From positions 1 to 26,510 of the forward strand of contig JBPCTY010000081.1 in the NCBI GenBank assembly GCA_051011415.1: DNA of 26,510 nucleotides. Direction: 5' to 3'. Within the stretch, counting starts at the first letter, position 1, and every line of letters starts with the position of its first letter. The notes beneath the pieces were generated by a model. The model was not told the DNA's origin and did not search any database. It worked only from the letters and a program-made list of their open reading frames with translations. This DNA comes from SZUA-442 sp051011415. GTDB lineage: Bacteria; Actinomycetota; Acidimicrobiia; Spongiisociales; UBA5794. The translations under genes were made by a program, and so were the position numbers. Positions 13,805 through 21,169 of this stretch are shown piece by piece.

Positions 13805-14317
13805 GTGTTCAGCAGACTGCTGCAGACCATCAAGCTCGAACGTGATGCGTTCGTGTGGATGGACTTCAACGACCGCGCAACGGGTGATGCCGCGTTGCTT
13901 GTGGCTGGGACGCAGGTGCTGATGGCCCTGGGCAGCGGTCGCAGCATCCTCGATCTTCTGAATCCCTTTACGTTGATCTCACTGCTTCTGTCTGGTCTCT
14001 TCTTCTGGGTCGTCTACTCAGGGCTCACCTATGCGATCTCGAAGTACCTGCTCAACGGCCACGGAACGTTTGCGACCTATCTCAGGCTGACGGGATTCGC
14101 CTATCCGACGCTGCTCCTCATCATCTTTGGCAACTTCGTATTCGACAACTTCGCCCTTGTGCTGCTCGTCGGTGCGGCATGGTTCGTGGTCATCGTTGCA
14201 AACGGCCTGACCTACGTTGCCGACATTGCGCTCCAGAAGGGCTTTCTCGCTGCCATCGGTGGATACATTGCACTCGTCGTGATCCAGTCGATCGTGGCCG
14301 GTATCAGGATCATCTAG
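13805..14317 (+). CDS. Yip1-family integral membrane protein
   Basis: This is a protein of about 170 residues beginning VFSRLLQTIKLERDAFVWMDF. Four to five hydrophobic helices follow (AALLVAGTQVLMAL, LISLLLSGLFFWVV, PTLLLIIFGNFVF, LVLLVGAAWFVVIV, GYIALVVIQSIVAG). The N-terminal LERDAF motif and helix layout fit bacterial YIP1-domain proteins, whose role is unclear. The start is uncertain: ATG 13742 and ATG 13772 are also in frame, but the -10 box at 13764-13769 argues against both. TAG ends exactly where the truA GTG begins, so the two are probably co-translated. Confidence 0.75.
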   Translation: MFSRLLQTIKLERDAFVWMDFNDRATGDAALLVAGTQVLMALGSGRSILDLLNPFTLISLLLSGLFFWVVYSGLTYAISKYLLNGHGTFATYLRLTGFAYPTLLLIIFGNFVFDNFALVLLVGAAWFVVIVANGLTYVADIALQKGFLAAIGGYIALVVIQSIVAGIRII

Positions 14318-15085
14318 GTGCCGACCTATCGGGTCGATCTTGCGTACGACGGGTCGAGGTTCCACGGATACGCGATACAACCCGGGCTTCGAACGGTGCA
14401 AGGCGATCTCGAAGCGGTCCTCTTCCACCACACTGGTGGCGCCACGACTCACGTCGCTGGCCGTACCGACAAGGGGGTCCATGCCACTGACCAAGTCGTG
14501 TCATTCAGCTGCGACACCCTCGATGTGGCTCGCGTGGTGCGGTCTGTGAACCGGCAGCTCGCACCAGAGATCGCCGTGCGCAGGATCACCGAGGTTGCGG
14601 ACGACTTTCATGCTCGGTTCTCCGCAACGGGTCGGGCGTACCGATACCGAATCCAAAACTCGGGAATCCACGACCCTTTCGAATCATCGGTCACCTGGAC
14701 GTTTGCCCCACAGCTCGACGTCGAGTTGATGGACGAGGTTGCCCAGGTGCTCGTAGGCGAACATGACTTTGCAGCGTTCTGCCGCAGCTATGAGGACGTG
14801 GCAACGACCAGATACTTGGATTGGGCTGCGTGGCGACGCAACGAGGACATCGTCGAGCTGTCGATCGGCGGGTCATCGTTCTGCCACCAGCTGGTCCGAT
14901 CGGTGGTCGCCATGTGCGTCGAGATTGGGCGTGGCCGGGTTGCGCCTGACGAAATGCAGATCGTGCTCGAGTCAAAGGATCGGACCATTGCAAAGGGAGC
15001 TGCACCGCCACAGGGATTGACTCTCGTGGCCGTTGCCTATGGCGAGCCGTTGCCCCGCCCGAGCTGGATCCCCGACACCGAATAG
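14318..15085 (+). CDS. truA: tRNA pseudouridine(38-40) synthase
   Basis: TruA isomerises uridines 38-40 of the tRNA anticodon arm to pseudouridine. The 255-residue protein starts with GTG and reads PTYRVDLAYDGSRFHGYAIQP. It contains the catalytic Asp in AGRTDKGVHATDQVV (residue about 51) and the C-terminal SFCHQLVRSVVAMCVEIGRG. truA after rplQ is the normal order, here displaced by the accessory genes. Its last 49 bases overlap the 3' end of the convergent ilvA. Confidence 0.96.
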   Translation: MPTYRVDLAYDGSRFHGYAIQPGLRTVQGDLEAVLFHHTGGATTHVAGRTDKGVHATDQVVSFSCDTLDVARVVRSVNRQLAPEIAVRRITEVADDFHARFSATGRAYRYRIQNSGIHDPFESSVTWTFAPQLDVELMDEVAQVLVGEHDFAAFCRSYEDVATTRYLDWAAWRRNEDIVELSIGGSSFCHQLVRSVVAMCVEIGRGRVAPDEMQIVLESKDRTIAKGAAPPQGLTLVAVAYGEPLPRPSWIPDTE

Positions 15086-16269
15086 TCCGAGAGAGCCTCG
15101 AGGATCTCGGCGACGTGGTCTGGGCCCTTGGTCTCAAGGGACACCTGAATCTCGACCGTGCCGAACTCAAGGCCGGCAGCTTCACGGTGATGGTTGACGG
15201 ACAAGACGTTCCCCTTGCGGTCCCCGATCCTCGTCAGTACATCGGCGAGATTGCCTGGTTCATCCGGAACGACAACCGTGAGCTTTGCAAATCGCCCGCG
15301 TGTTTCCAGCCCGTGTCGAACCACCCCACCGAGGAGGAGTAGATCGATGTTGCCTCCGGACAGAACAATGGCGGTTCTGCCCTTTGGCGTGATCTTGTTG
15401 TGGATCAGGGCAGCAAGGCCCACCGCACCTGATGGTTCGACGAGGTACTTTGCGCGTTCCAATAGCAACGCAACCGCCTCCGTCGCGATGTGATCGTCCA
15501 CTACGACCAGGTCATCAACGACATCCTCGATGATGTCAAAACAGAGCTCGGACGGTCTGGAAACGGCGATCCCGTCAGCAACTGTGGGCTTGGCCTCGAC
15601 TTCCTTCGCGACCCCTGTTCGCCGCGCTTCAACATATGTGGGCACCGCGGCTGATTGGACGCCGATGATGCGGATCGCGGGGTTGAGGCTCTTGAGGGCG
15701 ATGGCAGCACCCGAAATCAAACCCCCACCTCCCACAGGGATGACTACGGTCTCGACATCTGGGATCTGTTCATGGAGCTCCACTCCGAGGCCACCCTGAC
15801 CTGCAACGATGTGAGGGTCGTCGAACGGGTGGATAAACGATGCTCCGGTCTCGTCCATGAACGTCTGTGCATGATCGGTCGACTCGGCGAGATTTCCCCC
15901 AGCCAGGACAACTTGTGCGCCGTAGGACCGTGTGGCGGCGACTTTCGGGATGGCTGCGCTCTCCGGCATGAACACCGTGGCCTTGACGCCGTGCTCCGCA
16001 GCTGCCAGCGCAACTCCTTGGGCGTGGTTACCAGCGGAGGCTGCAACGACGCCTGCGGCCTTTGCCTCAGGGGAGAGAAGAGCAACAGCATTCATTCCGC
16101 CTCTGATCTTGAACGATCCGGTTCTTTGGAGGTTCTCGGCCTTGAGCCAGAGATCGTTTCCAAGCATCTTTGAGAACGATGTTGAGGGGAGCGTCGGCGT
16201 CTCGAAAACGACCGACCTACCCCGTTCGCGGGCTGCGGTGATGTCTTCGATCGTGATACGATTTGCCAT
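15037..16269 (-). CDS. ilvA: Threonine ammonia-lyase with C-terminal ACT-type domain
   Basis: This PLP enzyme converts threonine to 2-oxobutanoate, the first step to isoleucine. The 410-residue protein has the PLP lysine K54 in GSFKIRGGMN, the substrate loop ASAGNHAQG, the phosphate-binding PVGGGGL and late SGGNID. Residues about 330-405 form an ACT-like domain (FAKLTVVVPDEPGNLADVLT) that probably binds an amino-acid effector. The size fits the single-ACT TdcB/IlvA type. The ATG at 16269 is fixed by an excellent AGGAGG four bases upstream (16274-16279, minus strand). It is convergent and overlapping with truA, and divergent from rplM. Confidence 0.95.
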   Translation of the reverse strand: MANRITIEDITAARERGRSVVFETPTLPSTSFSKMLGNDLWLKAENLQRTGSFKIRGGMNAVALLSPEAKAAGVVAASAGNHAQGVALAAAEHGVKATVFMPESAAIPKVAATRSYGAQVVLAGGNLAESTDHAQTFMDETGASFIHPFDDPHIVAGQGGLGVELHEQIPDVETVVIPVGGGGLISGAAIALKSLNPAIRIIGVQSAAVPTYVEARRTGVAKEVEAKPTVADGIAVSRPSELCFDIIEDVVDDLVVVDDHIATEAVALLLERAKYLVEPSGAVGLAALIHNKITPKGRTAIVLSGGNIDLLLLGGVVRHGLETRGRFAKLTVVVPDEPGNLADVLTRIGDRKGNVLSVNHHREAAGLEFGTVEIQVSLETKGPDHVAEILEALSDYSVSGIQLGRGNGSP

Positions 16270-16326
16270 GGTTCCTCCTACCGCGAGGTTAACGGTGTGC
16301 CCATACGCGCCGTAGGCCATTACATC

Positions 16327-16338
16327 ATCGGAACCGAT
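16327..16338. promoter_or_regulatory. Dyad ATCGG-AA-CCGAT between ilvA and rplM
   Basis: A perfect 5-base inverted repeat with a two-base centre lies in the 141-base divergent gap between ilvA and rplM. It could be an operator for either gene. A GGGG-CGT-CCCC hairpin (16360-16370) and a CATACT -10-like box (16385-16390) lie on the rplM side. None is a strong match. Confidence 0.25.
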
Positions 16339-16410
16339 AGCATATGGGTTCGCTCCGTTGGGGCGTCCCCCTGAGTCAACTGCTCATACTTGTTGAGGGA
16401 CAACTACGCC

Positions 16411-16875
16411 ATGAAGCCAAAGCTCCAAAGAACTTTCTCGCCCACACCGGGTGATATCGAACGATCGTGGTTCGTCGTTGACGCCGCGAACGTCCCGCTC
16501 GGTCGGCTCGCATCTGAAGTCGCCCAGGTCCTGCGCGGGAAGCACAAACCGACCTATGCCCCACACGTCGACGGTGGAGACCATGTCATCATCGTCAACG
16601 CAGACAAGGTGCACGTCTCAGGGAACAAGGAGATCGAGAAGTTGTACTTCCGCCACTCCGGATACCCAGGCGGGCTTCGTGCAGAAACGCTTTCACAGGT
16701 CCGTGAAACGCACCCCGAGCGTCTCGTTGAGGTTGCCATTCGTGGCATGCTTCCGAAGAACCGTCTCGGACGCCAGATCAACCGGAAACTCAAGGTCTAT
16801 GCGGGCCCTGACCATCCACACGAGTCCCAGAGCCCAGAGCCGATGACGCTCAAGTACCGAAAGGTTGATGCTTGA
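16411..16875 (+). CDS. rplM: 50S ribosomal protein L13
   Basis: The 154-residue protein contains RSWFVVDAANVPLGRLASEV, LRGKHKPTYAPHVDGGDHV and AIRGMLPKNRLGRQINRKLKVY, all L13 signatures. L13 is an early assembly protein of the large subunit. ATG 16411 is chosen because it gives the usual short N-terminus. An in-frame upstream start at 16390 would overlap the -10-like region. The TGA overlaps the rpsI ATG, the normal rplM-rpsI pair. Confidence 0.97.
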   Translation: MKPKLQRTFSPTPGDIERSWFVVDAANVPLGRLASEVAQVLRGKHKPTYAPHVDGGDHVIIVNADKVHVSGNKEIEKLYFRHSGYPGGLRAETLSQVRETHPERLVEVAIRGMLPKNRLGRQINRKLKVYAGPDHPHESQSPEPMTLKYRKVDA

Positions 16876-17273
16876 TGGCAAACGCCAAGCCTCTCGTACA
16901 AACAACCGGCCGCCGGAAGAGCTCTGTCGCTCGCGTTCGGCTCTACGACGGCAAGGGTGAGTACACCCTCAACGGTCGCACGCTGGATGACTACTTCACC
17001 GACCCGGAGCTTCGTCGCCGTGCGCACGAAGCGTTCAAGGTCACAGACACCGAAGGACGCTACGACGTCCACGCCACGCTTGAAGGCGGCGGTACAACCG
17101 GACAGAGCGATGCGCTTCGTCTCGGGATTGCTCGTGCGTTGATTGAGATCGACATCGAGTTGCGTCCGACCCTCAAGAAGGAAGGCATGCTTCGCCGTGA
17201 CGACCGTCGGGTCGAGCGCAAGAAGTACGGTCTTCGCAAGGCCCGTCGCGCCCCGCAGTTCACCAAGCGATAG
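16875..17273 (+). CDS. rpsI: 30S ribosomal protein S9
   Basis: The 132-residue protein has TTGRRKSSVARVRL, GGGTTGQSDALRLGIARALIE and the C-terminal tail KYGLRKARRAPQFTKR, whose last residues (KR) reach the P-site tRNA anticodon. ATG 16875 overlaps the rplM stop. A TTG three bases earlier is not needed. glmM follows after 39 bases with a good RBS (GCAGGAG), so the three may share a transcript. Confidence 0.97.
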   Translation: MANAKPLVQTTGRRKSSVARVRLYDGKGEYTLNGRTLDDYFTDPELRRRAHEAFKVTDTEGRYDVHATLEGGGTTGQSDALRLGIARALIEIDIELRPTLKKEGMLRRDDRRVERKKYGLRKARRAPQFTKR

Positions 17274-17312
17274 CCTGCATCGAGTCGGTCTGAGATCGAC
17301 GGGCAGGAGAGC

Positions 17313-18632
17313 ATGGCTGACACACAACGCCTCTTTGGTACCGATGGTGTGCGTGGTCGCGCCAACTCGGAACTAACACCCGAGCTCGCATTCAATCTGG
17401 CGCGAGCCGCAGGTGAGAACCTCGATGGCCACGTTGTCGTTGGACGCGATCCACGCAGATCAAGTCCGATGCTCGACGCCGCTGTGGCTGCCGGGTTCAA
17501 CGCTGTCGGAGTCGACACCGTCGATCTTGGAATCATCCCGGTCGGTGCTGTGTCGCGGCTCGGTCGCGATTCTGGGGCTGCCATGTGCGTCATGATCTCC
17601 GCTTCCCACAACCCCGCCGAAGACAACGGGATCAAATTCTTTGGACGTGACGGCGCAAAGCTCACCGATGAGGGGGAGCGTGCGATTGAGGAGCGGTACT
17701 TCTCGGATCGTCCCTACTCCCGACCGGTTGCAGCGAACGTCGGGATTCAAACCACGATGCATGATGCCATCGATCGGTACGTCGACAAGGTCGCACAGAC
17801 GGTCGAGTACTCGATGCGCGGCCTTGAGTTCGTTGTCGACTGTGCGAACGGTGCAGCATTTCTCGCCGCGCCGGCTCTCTTCGACAAGGTCGGCGCGAGC
17901 GTTGAGATCTACGCCCACGATCCCAACGGCATGAACATCAACGATGGCGTTGGCGCCACGCACCCCGAGTTCGTGGCGCAGAAGGCCAGGGGCAAGGTTG
18001 GGCTCGCATTCGATGGCGACGCCGACCGCCTGATCGCTGTCGACGAGGACGGTGAGGTTGTCAACGGAGACGTCATCATGGCGATCTTTGCCGAGTGGCA
18101 ACACGAGCGAGGTCGACTCAAGAATGACAAAGTCGTTGCCACGGTGATGTCCAACCTTGGATTCCACCAGGCCATGGAGCGGCTGGGAGTTGAGGTTGCT
18201 GTAACACCCGTCGGTGACCGGCACGTTGTTGAGGAGATGCGCCGCACACAAGCAGTCGTCGGCGGAGAGCAGTCGGGACACATCCTGCTTGAGGATCGTT
18301 CCACCGGCGATGGGCTTCGTACCGCCCTCCGTCTCATGGAAGTCATGGCTGCCACCGGTAAGGAGCTCAGAGAGCTTCGTGCGGTCATGACCGAACTCCC
18401 ACAGGTACTCACGAACGTATCGGTTGCATCGAAGGACGGATGGGACTCGGATCCCGAGATCGCTGCATCGATCGCGACGTGGGAAAAGGAACTCGGCAGC
18501 CGAGGGCGAATCCTCGTGCGGCCGTCTGGCACCGAGCCCCTTGTGCGAGTCATGGTCGAGGCACCAACCGCTTCCGAAGCCGAGAACGTTGCGAACAGCA
18601 TTGCTGGCGTCGTCGAGGCCCAGCTCAGCTAG
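17313..18632 (+). CDS. glmM: Phosphoglucosamine mutase
   Basis: GlmM converts glucosamine-6-phosphate to glucosamine-1-phosphate on the path to UDP-GlcNAc and peptidoglycan. The 439-residue protein starts MADTQRLFGTDGVRGRAN. The phospho-serine loop is ISASHNPAEDNGIKFFG (S98). The metal loop is FDGDADRLIAVDEDG (about 231-245), the sugar loop GGEQSGHILL, and the phosphate-binding RPSGTEPLVRVMVEA lies near the end. All four phosphohexomutase motifs are intact. It lies directly upstream of the glmS ribozyme and glmS, joining two successive steps of the pathway. Confidence 0.97.
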   Translation: MADTQRLFGTDGVRGRANSELTPELAFNLARAAGENLDGHVVVGRDPRRSSPMLDAAVAAGFNAVGVDTVDLGIIPVGAVSRLGRDSGAAMCVMISASHNPAEDNGIKFFGRDGAKLTDEGERAIEERYFSDRPYSRPVAANVGIQTTMHDAIDRYVDKVAQTVEYSMRGLEFVVDCANGAAFLAAPALFDKVGASVEIYAHDPNGMNINDGVGATHPEFVAQKARGKVGLAFDGDADRLIAVDEDGEVVNGDVIMAIFAEWQHERGRLKNDKVVATVMSNLGFHQAMERLGVEVAVTPVGDRHVVEEMRRTQAVVGGEQSGHILLEDRSTGDGLRTALRLMEVMAATGKELRELRAVMTELPQVLTNVSVASKDGWDSDPEIAASIATWEKELGSRGRILVRPSGTEPLVRVMVEAPTASEAENVANSIAGVVEAQLS

Positions 18633-18679
18633 CCAGCCGGCAACTCTCAAAGGTTGCAATGGCATGGCGCCGATGGCGG

Positions 18680-18685
18680 TAGTCT
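18680..18685 (+). promoter_or_regulatory. Possible -10 box upstream of the glmS ribozyme
   Basis: TAGTCT would place a transcription start near 18692, about 35 bases before the ribozyme cleavage site. The best -35 candidate, TTGCAA (18654-18659), is 20 bases away, which is long. A small hairpin GCAAC/GTTGC (18640-18657) just after glmM has no T-tract. Confidence 0.3.
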
Positions 18686-18725
18686 TTCCGGAACAACACA
18701 CAGACGTGCGATGCGTCACTCTGAC

Positions 18726-18904
18726 AGCGCCTGCCCTCGCAATGCGAGGCGACGAGGAAGAGGGAGTATCGAAACGTTCGGCGGATGCCCTCTCGGCCAC
18801 TCACGGTCGTGACGGATCGGGTCAAAGCCCTCGAGTGATCGGGGAAACAGAGACCGGTTCGAAGTGAGGTGGGAAACCACAGCATCGCCGCATCGCCCGT
18901 CTCT
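18726..18904 (+). ncRNA. glmS ribozyme: glmS self-cleaving ribozyme (glucosamine-6-phosphate-responsive)
   Basis: The gap before glmS carries the conserved glmS-ribozyme core in order. The cleavage-site AGCGCC is at 18726-18731, with cleavage expected between A18726 and G18727. A P1 hairpin CCTCGC-AAT-GCGAGG spans 18735-18749, followed by the invariant GACGAGG (18751-18757). A perfect 6-bp P2 pairs AGAGGG (18759-18764) with CCCTCT (18788-18793) and encloses GTATCGAAA and TTCGGCGGATG. CGCC (18728-18731) can pair with GGCG (18780-18783), forming the P2.2 pseudoknot helix. A P3-type helix is CACTC (18798-18802) with GAGTG (18833-18837). A GAAA-loop hairpin GTGG/CCAC (18869-18880) reads GGGAAACCACAG, as in known members. 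A closing helix pairs AGAGAC (18849-18854) with GTCTCT (18899-18904). In this class GlcN6P is the cofactor for self-cleavage and lowers glmS mRNA. The 3' limit is approximate. Confidence 0.93.
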
Positions 18905-18925
18905 AACGAAAGGAGATCGCGCGCG

Positions 18926-20749
18926 ATGTGCGGGATCATGGGATACGTCGGACCTCAGGAAGCCGGCCCGATTCTTGTCGACGGTTTGAGGCGACTCGAG
19001 TACAGGGGTTACGACTCTGCAGGCATTGCAGTCACGAACGGCACCATCAATGTTCGGAAGGCCCAAGGCAAGATTGCGAATCTCGAGTCTCTGCTCGGTG
19101 ATGAGCCAGTCTCGGGATCGATAGGGATAGGCCATACGCGATGGGCCACCCACGGTGCGCCCACGGATGCGAACGCGCATCCTCACACGGATCCGACCGG
19201 TGAGTTCGTCGTGGTCCACAACGGGATCATCGAGAACTATCAAAGCCTCAGGGAAGAGCTTGCAGAGGCTGGGGCCGAGTACACGTCGGAGACCGACTCC
19301 GAAGTTCTCGCTCACCTTGTTGCGCGAGAGTACGACGGCGATCTGGTGGCTGCGGTCCGCAGAACCGTGGAACTCTCCGATGGCGCCTACGCCATGGTTG
19401 TCATGTCCAAGAAGGAGCCGGGGAAGATCATCGCGGTACGCAAGATCAGCCCGCTCGTGGTCGGTCTTGGTGACGGAGAGACCTTCCTGGCCTCGGACAT
19501 CCCTGCGGTGCTCCACCACACGAGAGACTTCATGGTGATCGAAGATGATGAGCTTGTCGTGGTCACCAAGGACGGCGCATCGGTCGAAACGATCGCAGGT
19601 GAATCCGTCGACCGCGAGATCATCCACATCGATTGGGATGCGGAGCAGGCAGAGAAGGGTGGCTACGACCACTTCATGCTCAAGGAGATCCACGAACAGC
19701 CAGCCGTCGTCACAGAGACGCTCGCTGGCAGGCTCGATGAGGACGGGACCGTGTGGCTTGAAGACGTTTCGTTCGACGATGCCTATGCGGCAGCCATCGA
19801 CCGGGTGTGGATTACAGCGTGCGGCACTGCGTTTCATGCCGGACTGATCGGCCAAGAGATCTTCCGACGTGTCCTTCGCCTGCCGACGAACGTTGAATAT
19901 GCACACGAGCTGCGATACGCAGATCCGATCATCGGACCGAACGAGCTCACGATCGCCATCTCGCAATCGGGCGAAACCGCCGACACCTTGGCTGCGGCGC
20001 GGCTTGCCTCAGACAACGGTTCTCGGATGCTTGCGATAACGAACGTCGTCGGTTCGACCCTCTCGAGGTATGCCGACGATGTTCTGTACACCAGGGCGGG
20101 CCCAGAGATCTCGGTCGCATCGACCAAGGCCTACATGGCAATGCTCATTGCCCAGTACCTGCTTGCACTCCGTCTTGGCGCAGCCAGGGGGACAGTGAAC
20201 GCGGAGCTCGCACAAGCTGTTGCCCACGGGCTGCACCGCATGCCTGCCGCCCTCGAAGAAGTGCTCCGTCGCGAGCCCGATGCGGTGAAGGCGGCCGAGC
20301 TGCTCAAGGATGCCGAAGACATGTACTTCATCGGTCGAGGCCTCGACTATGCCATCGCCATGGAGGGCTCCCTGAAGCTCAAGGAGATTTCATACCTGCA
20401 CTCTGAAGCCATGCCAGCGGGTGAGCTCAAGCACGGAACCTTGGCGTTGATCACCGACGACGTCCCTGTTGTCGTCATCCTGACCCAGCGTTCTGTGTAC
20501 GACAAAACAATCTCCGCTGTGCAGGAAGTGAAGGCGCGAGGCGGAAAGGTGATCGCTGTCGCCTACGACACCGACACCGAGATCGATAAGCATGCCGATC
20601 TCGTGCTGCGGATTCCCGAGATGGAAGACCTGCTCGCACCGATCGCAGCCGTTGTCCCGCTGCAGCTTCTTGCATATCACGTTGCCCGCCTGCGGGGCCA
20701 CGATATTGACCAGCCCAGGAACCTGGCGAAGTCAGTAACAGTGGAGTAG
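18926..20749 (+). CDS. glmS: Glutamine-fructose-6-phosphate aminotransferase (isomerising)
   Basis: GlmS makes glucosamine-6-phosphate from fructose-6-phosphate and glutamine, the entry to amino-sugar and cell-wall synthesis. The 607-residue protein starts MCGIMGYVG. Cys2 becomes the N-terminal nucleophile of the glutaminase domain after Met removal (residues about 1-220; RLEYRGYDSAGIAV, GHTRWATHG, HNGIIENY). Two SIS isomerase domains follow (ITACGTAFHAGLIG, SQSGETADTL, then FIGRGLDYAIAMEGSLKLKE), and it ends in NLAKSVTVE. ATG 18926 is fixed by the MCGI motif and AGGAG at 18911-18915. The open frame upstream to 18869 runs into the ribozyme and is not coding. Confidence 0.98.
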   Translation: MCGIMGYVGPQEAGPILVDGLRRLEYRGYDSAGIAVTNGTINVRKAQGKIANLESLLGDEPVSGSIGIGHTRWATHGAPTDANAHPHTDPTGEFVVVHNGIIENYQSLREELAEAGAEYTSETDSEVLAHLVAREYDGDLVAAVRRTVELSDGAYAMVVMSKKEPGKIIAVRKISPLVVGLGDGETFLASDIPAVLHHTRDFMVIEDDELVVVTKDGASVETIAGESVDREIIHIDWDAEQAEKGGYDHFMLKEIHEQPAVVTETLAGRLDEDGTVWLEDVSFDDAYAAAIDRVWITACGTAFHAGLIGQEIFRRVLRLPTNVEYAHELRYADPIIGPNELTIAISQSGETADTLAAARLASDNGSRMLAITNVVGSTLSRYADDVLYTRAGPEISVASTKAYMAMLIAQYLLALRLGAARGTVNAELAQAVAHGLHRMPAALEEVLRREPDAVKAAELLKDAEDMYFIGRGLDYAIAMEGSLKLKEISYLHSEAMPAGELKHGTLALITDDVPVVVILTQRSVYDKTISAVQEVKARGGKVIAVAYDTDTEIDKHADLVLRIPEMEDLLAPIAAVVPLQLLAYHVARLRGHDIDQPRNLAKSVTVE

Positions 20750-20775
20750 CCGCCAGTCCGAGCCGTGGTGCTGGG

Positions 20776-20781
20776 TACGAT
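20776..20781 (+). promoter_or_regulatory. -10 box for a leaderless acpS operon transcript
   Basis: TACGAT is followed by seven bases (GGCTCCG) and ATG 20789. No ribosome binding site is present. This would start the acpS-nnr unit separately from glmS. Confidence 0.5.
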
Positions 20782-20788
20782 GGCTCCG

Positions 20789-21169
20789 ATGAACATCATT
20801 GGGCTCGGAATCGATCTGGCAGAAGTCTCGCGTGTGCGCAAACTGCTGCAGCGAAGCCCTGATTCGTTTCGTCGTCGATGTTTCACTGATCACGAGTGGG
20901 AGTACGCACACCGGTACGCAGACCCATCAGAGCGCCTTGCAGCGCGGTTTGCTGGCAAAGAAGCGGTGATGAAGAGCATGTTCACCGGCTGGCGTCGCAT
21001 CCCGTGGAAGGACGTTGAGGTGACCGGGGGCGGTCCACCGAGGGTGAAGCTGCACGGCAAGGCAAAGCTGCGGGCAGACATGCTGGGTATCACCGACATC
21101 AAGATCACGATTACCCACACCGGAGACAATGCAATGGTGTTCGTGATCTCTCTCGGGGAGCATGAATGA
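20789..21169 (+). CDS. acpS: Holo-[acyl-carrier-protein] synthase
   Basis: AcpS moves 4'-phosphopantetheine from CoA to apo-ACP, activating fatty-acid synthesis. The 126-residue protein begins MNIIGLGIDLAEVSRVRKLL, with Mg-binding D9 and E58 in RFAGKEAVMKSM. It ends with ITITHTGDNAMVFVISL. The ATG at 20789 fits the family N-terminus. A longer GTG-started frame from 20765 would include the -10 box. Its stop overlaps nnr (ATGA). acpS beside nnr is a common actinobacterial arrangement. Confidence 0.96.
   Translation: MNIIGLGIDLAEVSRVRKLLQRSPDSFRRRCFTDHEWEYAHRYADPSERLAARFAGKEAVMKSMFTGWRRIPWKDVEVTGGGPPRVKLHGKAKLRADMLGITDIKITITHTGDNAMVFVISLGEHE

Noticed and set aside
17460..18800. Very long minus-strand open frame (446 codons) opposite glmM
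   Set aside because: It mirrors the codon structure of glmM, has no recognisable motif, and runs into the ribozyme. It is a GC-driven shadow frame, as are the 416-codon frame opposite glmS (18716-19966) and the 296-codon frame opposite alr (22797-23687).
18869..18925. In-frame N-terminal extension of GlmS
   Set aside because: The GATase needs Cys directly after the initiator Met (MCGI), and this stretch belongs to the ribozyme and RBS.
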